This document shows, piece by piece, positions 59,741 through 64,000 of a DNA stretch of 64,000 nt. The DNA lies in assembly GCF_017377395.1 (NCBI RefSeq), contig NZ_CP061800.1, forward strand, positions 7,027,633 to 7,091,632. Reading direction: 5' to 3'. The position numbers and the translations under genes are program-made. A model generated the notes under the pieces. The model was not told where the DNA came from. It saw nothing but the letters and a program-made list of their open reading frames with translations, and searched no databases. This DNA is from Desulfonema magnum. GTDB taxonomy: Bacteria > Desulfobacterota > Desulfobacteria > Desulfobacterales > 4be13. Numbering within the stretch: the first letter of the stretch is position 1; every line of letters begins with the position of its first letter.

Positions 59741-60685
59741 CTCAATCTCCATCCCGTCAAATGCATGGCTGATTCTGAGCCTGTAGGAATCATCATAAAT
59801 TGACGCGTATCTTTTGGTTTCTCGCAGCATTTTATCAATGGTCGCGTCGCTGTAAGTATGTTCGCTGTGATACATGCAAAGATGTTTCACCCCTGCTCTG
59901 ACTGCCAGTTCCACAGCAATCATGTTACTTGAGTGACCCCAGTCTTCCTTCACATGGATGGCATCCATGAGGGAATACTGGGTATCGAATATCAGCAAGT
60001 CCGCGTCTCTGAAAAAATCTACAAAAGGATAGTCCTCATCATTTGAATTTTCTTTATGTTCCGAGTCAGTGGAATAAACAATCTTTTTACCATCCTTCTC
60101 AAAGCTGTAGCCATAAGATGTCTGAGGATGATTTTGCTCTATCCCTCTGACTCGGAATCCTGCGATATCATACTCCTTAGCAAGTTCCAACTGAGTAAAT
60201 CGCTTTTCTGCCTGCATAAATCGAAGCGGCACAGGAAAACAGGGCGGCTCCTGCTGATTCGTAAAAACCTGCTCCATATTGTCGTGAAATCCGTAAAAGT
60301 TCACACGATTTCCTTGAATATAAGCTGGGATAAAAAATGGAAAGCCGCATATATGATCCCAATGAACATGAGACATGATTATATGAAATGTGGCCGGGAT
60401 GTTTCCCGTCTGCATCACATAATTCCCAAAATCCCGAATTCCCGAGCCTGAATCAAATATGATATATTCTTCTCCATCTCTTATTTCAACGCAGGAGGTA
60501 TTTGTGCCATATCCTCCTCTCACAGAGAACGGGAGTTGAGTATCAATAAATTGTTCAATATCTTGTTTGGATTTCAGATCATGTCCCCTTGCCGCTTCAA
60601 TTGCCCTGTAAATTTTGTATCTCACGGTTTCTGATCTCATCGAAGCCGGCAAAGACCCCCGGCTGCCCCAGATAACTACTTTCAT
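59735..60685 (-). CDS. MBL-fold metal-dependent hydrolase
   Basis: The 316-residue protein begins MKVVIWGSRGSLPASMRSET, has TNTSCVEIRDGEEYIIFDSG and the metallo-beta-lactamase metal motif SHVHWDHICGFPFF (HxHxDH). Later come VYSTDSEH and YHSEHTYSD, supplying further ligands. It resembles the RNase Z/PhnP/cyclic-phosphodiesterase-like MBL group, but the substrate is unknown. I prefer ATG 60683-60685 with AAAGGATAT upstream; a TTG two codons earlier is too close to that site. The gene lies 46 bp downstream of the beta-helix gene on the same strand. Confidence 0.9.
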   Translation of the reverse strand: MKVVIWGSRGSLPASMRSETVRYKIYRAIEAARGHDLKSKQDIEQFIDTQLPFSVRGGYGTNTSCVEIRDGEEYIIFDSGSGIRDFGNYVMQTGNIPATFHIIMSHVHWDHICGFPFFIPAYIQGNRVNFYGFHDNMEQVFTNQQEPPCFPVPLRFMQAEKRFTQLELAKEYDIAGFRVRGIEQNHPQTSYGYSFEKDGKKIVYSTDSEHKENSNDEDYPFVDFFRDADLLIFDTQYSLMDAIHVKEDWGHSSNMIAVELAVRAGVKHLCMYHSEHTYSDATIDKMLRETKRYASIYDDSYRLRISHAFDGMEIEV

Positions 60686-60731
60686 AAGCAATATCCTTTC
60701 TCACTTCCCGCTTTCCGCCTCTCACGTCCCA

Positions 60732-62150
60732 TCACGGGTTAATATCCATGGCAGGATAAAGTCCCTCTAATTCTCCCCTGGGATAGGGCTGTATAATATT
60801 AAAGGAAATATTCTGCCCTTTCTGGGCATGGCCTCTTTTTTCCTCGCCGTCAAAATAAGCGCCGTTATCCGTCAGGATATGTTCAATACGATTCTGAAAC
60901 GACTCTACAAACTGCCTGCCATTGCCCCGGAAGCGCATATTCCCGAGGACAAATTCACCTTCGATCTCAGAGAGCTTTTCAAAAGAAACAGAGTGTTTTT
61001 CAAGATCATCCTGGTTTCTGATATAGCCCCACACAAGATGTGCCGGCGGAATATCAAGGGGTTCATCAAGATCAATGATGGTATGAGGCATGATAATACT
61101 TTCCTTGCCAATGCTCAAAGGTGCCTCTAGCTTTCCACGGAGAAATGCATTGAACCCTGCAAAGGTCTTTTTCCCGAGCTTCGCATGAATGACTTTTGCG
61201 CCATGGGCCATGACATTATAGCCCTCAAGACGGGAATGAATGATATAACAGTTTTCCTGAGCATTGGCTCCTTTTCCCATCCACGCGTTTTTCAGATATG
61301 CTCGTTGTGCGACAAGGACATTTTCGCCAATTTTGCTTTTAGGTTTCAGCACAGCATAGCGGCTCAGTGAGGCCCCCACAGGCACGGGGACAGCTTCAAG
61401 ATGAACAGTATCAAAAAGCCTTTCAAAATCGGTTTCCCGCTCCTCCACAAAATCCATCAGTATCCCCTGAACGCCTTTGCCGGCTTCAAAGGAGATATAT
61501 TTATCAAGCACTTCCTTTGAAAAACGAAAACTGAAATCAAATACATTGCCGTTTCGGACCCATATCTGACCGGGTTCAATCTGTTTATGAGACAGTTCAC
61601 CCGCCTGAACATACGCATAAGTCCCTATGACACAGTCGTGAAGCGTCGTAAGATCAACGGTGCTGAAAGGACCGAGGAAGCATCCGTCCAGCGGTGAGCC
61701 GTGAATGTTTGCATAAGGGGTTGACACCGAGCGTTTGATCAGAAACAAATCCAGATTTTCCGGATCATGGGGATAACAGTGAACCAGTGTCTTAATAAGA
61801 AAGCTGTCCCGAACTCTGATTTCCTGATCTTTGTTCAGTGGAATCTCCATGCCCTCATAATGAAGCACATCCCCTTGTTCTTTAAGTTCGTCTCCCCTGA
61901 CATCGCTTTTATAAAGCACAGAGTTATCAACCATACATTTCCCCAGAAAATAGGTTCCCGCCATGTTGGAATGGCGGAAATGGAAATAAATCGGGTGATG
62001 GGAGGTAATGCCGTAAAACGCATAGAACTTGATCAATTGATCCGTCGGCACTGTGTCACGGATATAAGGTTTCACATCAAAATTAAATTCTCTCAGATTG
62101 ATATTGACACGGCTGATTACCCGATCAATAAGCATTTCAAGTTGTTTCAT
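60732..62150 (-). CDS. Left-handed beta-helix (hexapeptide) transferase-like protein
   Basis: The 472-residue product from ATG 62148-62150 (MKQLEMLIDRVISRVNINLR) has hexapeptide-type stretches. These are around GCFLGPFSTVDLTTLHDCVI, GENVLVAQRAYLKNAWMGKG and MAHGAKVIHAKLGKKTFAGF, ending near IIMPHTIIDLDEPLDIP. They give several turns of a left-handed beta-helix. The rest is not recognised. The family occurs next to CoA-activase genes in related bacteria, but no activity is known to me. GGAGGAATT directly precedes the ATG, and the frame's extension to 62174 is unsupported. It sits between the activase and MBL genes, all on the minus strand. Confidence 0.82.
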   Translation of the reverse strand: MKQLEMLIDRVISRVNINLREFNFDVKPYIRDTVPTDQLIKFYAFYGITSHHPIYFHFRHSNMAGTYFLGKCMVDNSVLYKSDVRGDELKEQGDVLHYEGMEIPLNKDQEIRVRDSFLIKTLVHCYPHDPENLDLFLIKRSVSTPYANIHGSPLDGCFLGPFSTVDLTTLHDCVIGTYAYVQAGELSHKQIEPGQIWVRNGNVFDFSFRFSKEVLDKYISFEAGKGVQGILMDFVEERETDFERLFDTVHLEAVPVPVGASLSRYAVLKPKSKIGENVLVAQRAYLKNAWMGKGANAQENCYIIHSRLEGYNVMAHGAKVIHAKLGKKTFAGFNAFLRGKLEAPLSIGKESIIMPHTIIDLDEPLDIPPAHLVWGYIRNQDDLEKHSVSFEKLSEIEGEFVLGNMRFRGNGRQFVESFQNRIEHILTDNGAYFDGEEKRGHAQKGQNISFNIIQPYPRGELEGLYPAMDINP

Positions 62151-62162
62151 AATTCCTCCGTT

Positions 62163-62215
62163 TTCAAATTTCAAATCTCAAATCTCAAATCTCAAATCTC
62201 AAGCTTCAAATTTTC
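62163..62215. repeat. 7-bp CAAATCT array at the activase gene end
   Basis: About six units (TTTCAAA, CTCAAAT) run from 62163 to 62205. They provide the last codons (Leu-Glu-Ile) and TGA of the activase gene. Confidence 0.9.
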
Positions 62216-64000
62216 AAGCATCTGTTTATGTAATCGTTCTGCTCTCAGACAGAAGGTTTCCAGCTTTGCATTAATAAGCTGAGGAAAAGGTGAACCGTCA
62301 CTCTCGATTGCCAGAAATGGCAGGTCTTCGATGTTCGTAAGCGTGGCCCTGAGCTTCTCATTTTCCGGGTCTGTGGCGAGTTTTCCCTCGCGATTCATGA
62401 TCTCGTTGAGAATGGCCTCTGACAGACGGTTGGGCATACATCCGAAGGGACCGATGGCAATAACCCCGCAAGTCTGAGATGCCACTTCGGTGAGGGAACT
62501 CCCCACTGTCAGGACAGCTTCCCCGGAGAGGTTGGGGGAAATATAAGGCGATGCATTATCAATCACGGCACTGACATCAAGCGGCGATGTATGAACAAGA
62601 TTTGAACGGGAGAAGACAGATTTGAGACGCCTTTCGGATTTCGCCATAATTTGTTTTTTAAGAACATGTCTGATCTTTTCCATTTTCGACATCGTGTAAT
62701 CAACAAGGCCCTTGTCCACCAGATAATCAGAATAATGCACCCATTCACTGATGGGTGAGCATAAGGTGGCAAACCCTTTTTTCGCAAGGGTTTCTGTCAG
62801 ATACTGGCGGGACAGAGAATCCCGCCGGACAAAAATTTCTCCCACAAGAGAAATTGTAGGCACTTCTTCAGGCGGACGTTTCATGGCAATCCGGCTGAAC
62901 CGTTCCACAGTCCGGCCAAGCTGATCTTCCAGACCCGAGAAGCTTCCATATTCGAGTTCAAACAGAATTGCTTTCCATTCTTCATCAAATATTTTGATGG
63001 CGGTCCCGGGGTCAGTCGCGTTGGCAAGCAGCATGGAGCGGATATCTTCCATAACATCGGAGACCACGAAGGCCCACCATGCTTTCTGATGAAAACCGTT
63101 GCCCATGCCCGCGTAAGCATTTTCCGATGTCAGAGAAAACATTGCCACATCCGGTATTTCAAGCCTTTTGATGAGATCTTCCATAAAAATATAATACTGA
63201 CCGAACCGGCAGGGCCCGGAAGCCGTGGCCATAAAATAAACCAGAATCTCATTATTCCGTTTTCCGTTGTTAATATATTTGAGCATGTTGCCGGTGGTGA
63301 GTATCAGGGGGAGACATTCTTTACAGGAAGTGTTTGCACGTCCCAGCTTGAGTACGGCCTCATCGGCCGGAGAACTGGCTTTTGCCCTGAAACCTTCGGA
63401 GCGAAATACCGCGCTCAGGGCTTCTGTGGCGATTTTTCCCATGGACGGGAGCAGAAATGTCACACGCGGATCCGTAAAAGGCAGTATTTCTTTGTCAGAG
63501 GTGATCACCTTTGGAATACCATTGTCCAGTACGGTCCGGGCAGGAAAAAATTTCCGAGTTTCCAGGTTCCGGGTTCCGGGTTCCTGTTTTGAGGACAACT
63601 GCCTGTAGGCCGTAACAATATCAAGAAACGCCTCAATCCGTGTTTCCAGTCCGGCATCTGCTGTGTGGCTGTCAAGTTCAAGCGTCAGGGACGGTTTTCG
63701 TCCCATGATATCCCTGAAATAGCCGAGAAGAAACGAATCCGGTCCGCAGGAAAAATTGGTGATGTAAATGCCGAACAACTGAGGATGCCTTTTGACAATC
63801 CTGGCAGCTTTGAGTATCAGTTGCCCTATTCCCCAGTACATGTGACGTTTTGCCTTTTCATTATCCAACGTAAGGAAATCAAGAGGAATCACCAGAATAC
63901 CTCTTGAGGCGAGTTTGTGGGGGATTCCCATATTCGCCTCATCCACCAGGCTGTTGTATGGTCGGCCGAATATCACCACCGCAGTCTTATCCGGTTCGGT
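62192..64000 (-). CDS. CoA-dehydratase activase, C-terminal part (5' end outside window)
   Basis: At least 602 residues are seen; the frame is open at the right edge (TEPDKTAVVIFGRPYNSLVD). It matches the C-terminal DUF2229 portion of the long (about 1400-residue) acyl-CoA dehydratase activase/HgdC-type proteins of anaerobes. Visible are ITNFSCGPDSFLLGYF, a TSCKECLPLILTTG cysteine pair, MATASGPCRFGQYY, and QTCGVIAIGPFGCMPNRLSE. Such proteins use Fe-S clusters and ATP in CoA-dehydratase/reductase-type electron activation. Residues equivalent to 63556-63590 (KQEPGTRNLETR) are coded by a GGTTCCG 7-bp repeat. The C-terminal Lys-Leu-Glu-Ile comes from the CAAATCT array. Confidence 0.9.
   Translation of the reverse strand, partial: TEPDKTAVVIFGRPYNSLVDEANMGIPHKLASRGILVIPLDFLTLDNEKAKRHMYWGIGQLILKAARIVKRHPQLFGIYITNFSCGPDSFLLGYFRDIMGRKPSLTLELDSHTADAGLETRIEAFLDIVTAYRQLSSKQEPGTRNLETRKFFPARTVLDNGIPKVITSDKEILPFTDPRVTFLLPSMGKIATEALSAVFRSEGFRAKASSPADEAVLKLGRANTSCKECLPLILTTGNMLKYINNGKRNNEILVYFMATASGPCRFGQYYIFMEDLIKRLEIPDVAMFSLTSENAYAGMGNGFHQKAWWAFVVSDVMEDIRSMLLANATDPGTAIKIFDEEWKAILFELEYGSFSGLEDQLGRTVERFSRIAMKRPPEEVPTISLVGEIFVRRDSLSRQYLTETLAKKGFATLCSPISEWVHYSDYLVDKGLVDYTMSKMEKIRHVLKKQIMAKSERRLKSVFSRSNLVHTSPLDVSAVIDNASPYISPNLSGEAVLTVGSSLTEVASQTCGVIAIGPFGCMPNRLSEAILNEIMNREGKLATDPENEKLRATLTNIEDLPFLAIESDGSPFPQLINAKLETFCLRAERLHKQMLENLKLEI
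63556..63590 (-). repeat. In-frame GGTTCCG 7-bp repeat inside the activase gene
   Basis: Units GGTTCCG and variants (CCAGGTTCCGGGTTCCGGGT) give a KQEPGTRNLETR stretch in the activase. It is the second coding instance of the 7-bp repeat type in this window. Confidence 0.8.

Overview
The window looks like a chromosomal segment of a sulfate-reducing or related Desulfobacterota bacterium, most likely Desulfobacterales and possibly Desulfonema-like. This is inferred from family content: a large CoA-dehydratase activase, DUF1015, HflKC, FmdB next to groESL, a PilY1 minor-pilin cluster, DUF3187 and YkgJ. No rRNA or tRNA is visible, so the placement rests on protein style alone.

Layout. 1-3248: the 5' part of a large membrane protein and pspA (both minus). 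3249-6228: repeat-rich DNA with an orphan hicB, a hicB-hicA pair and a 53-codon ORF. 6229-11329: the rpmH-rnpA-yidD-yidC-jag-mnmE block, without dnaA or a visible oriC. 11404-15790: a YkgJ operon, then an outer-membrane factor and membrane-fusion protein followed only by an apparent stump of an RND pump gene. 15831-23248 (minus): an APH-like/P-loop kinase protein, uridine phosphorylase, a coiled-coil protein, two near-identical tandem ATPase/PD-(D/E)XK genes and a stand-alone RarA C-terminal domain. 24019-29767 (minus): a three-gene export and protease unit (VKOR-DsbA fusion, FTP/PepSY lipoprotein, M4 metallopeptidase). 30105-37799: glnE, DUF3187, xthA, DUF1015 and trmN6. 37828-44413: DUF721, hflK-hflC, a tiny bS22-like ribosomal protein, an HExxH protein and fmdB-groES-groEL. 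44979-57518: a secreted protein, then a minor-pilin operon in the order fimT-pilW-pilV-pilX-pilY1-pilY2-like-DUF4124 (minus). PilY1 is 2626 residues long and carries six virtually identical 276-bp repeats. 58555-64000: an IS630-type remnant, an MBL-fold hydrolase, a left-handed beta-helix protein and the C-terminal part of a CoA-dehydratase activase (partial).

The most unusual property is the repeat ecology. Arrays of 7-bp units with several different unit sequences sit directly on gene ends, and in about ten genes they provide or directly abut the stop codon, often with the last few codons. In mnmE and glnE they provide the ATG and leave no ordinary leader. Because 7 is not a multiple of 3, an array offers its stop or ATG triplet in all three frames within 21 bp. 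Several arrays are paired with a complementary array and would form long hairpins. On top of this are at least six families of interspersed palindromic, MITE-like elements. They include a nested set at 57572-58071, two copies of one element with its core in opposite orientation, and one that appears to have cut off the tail of the M4 protease.
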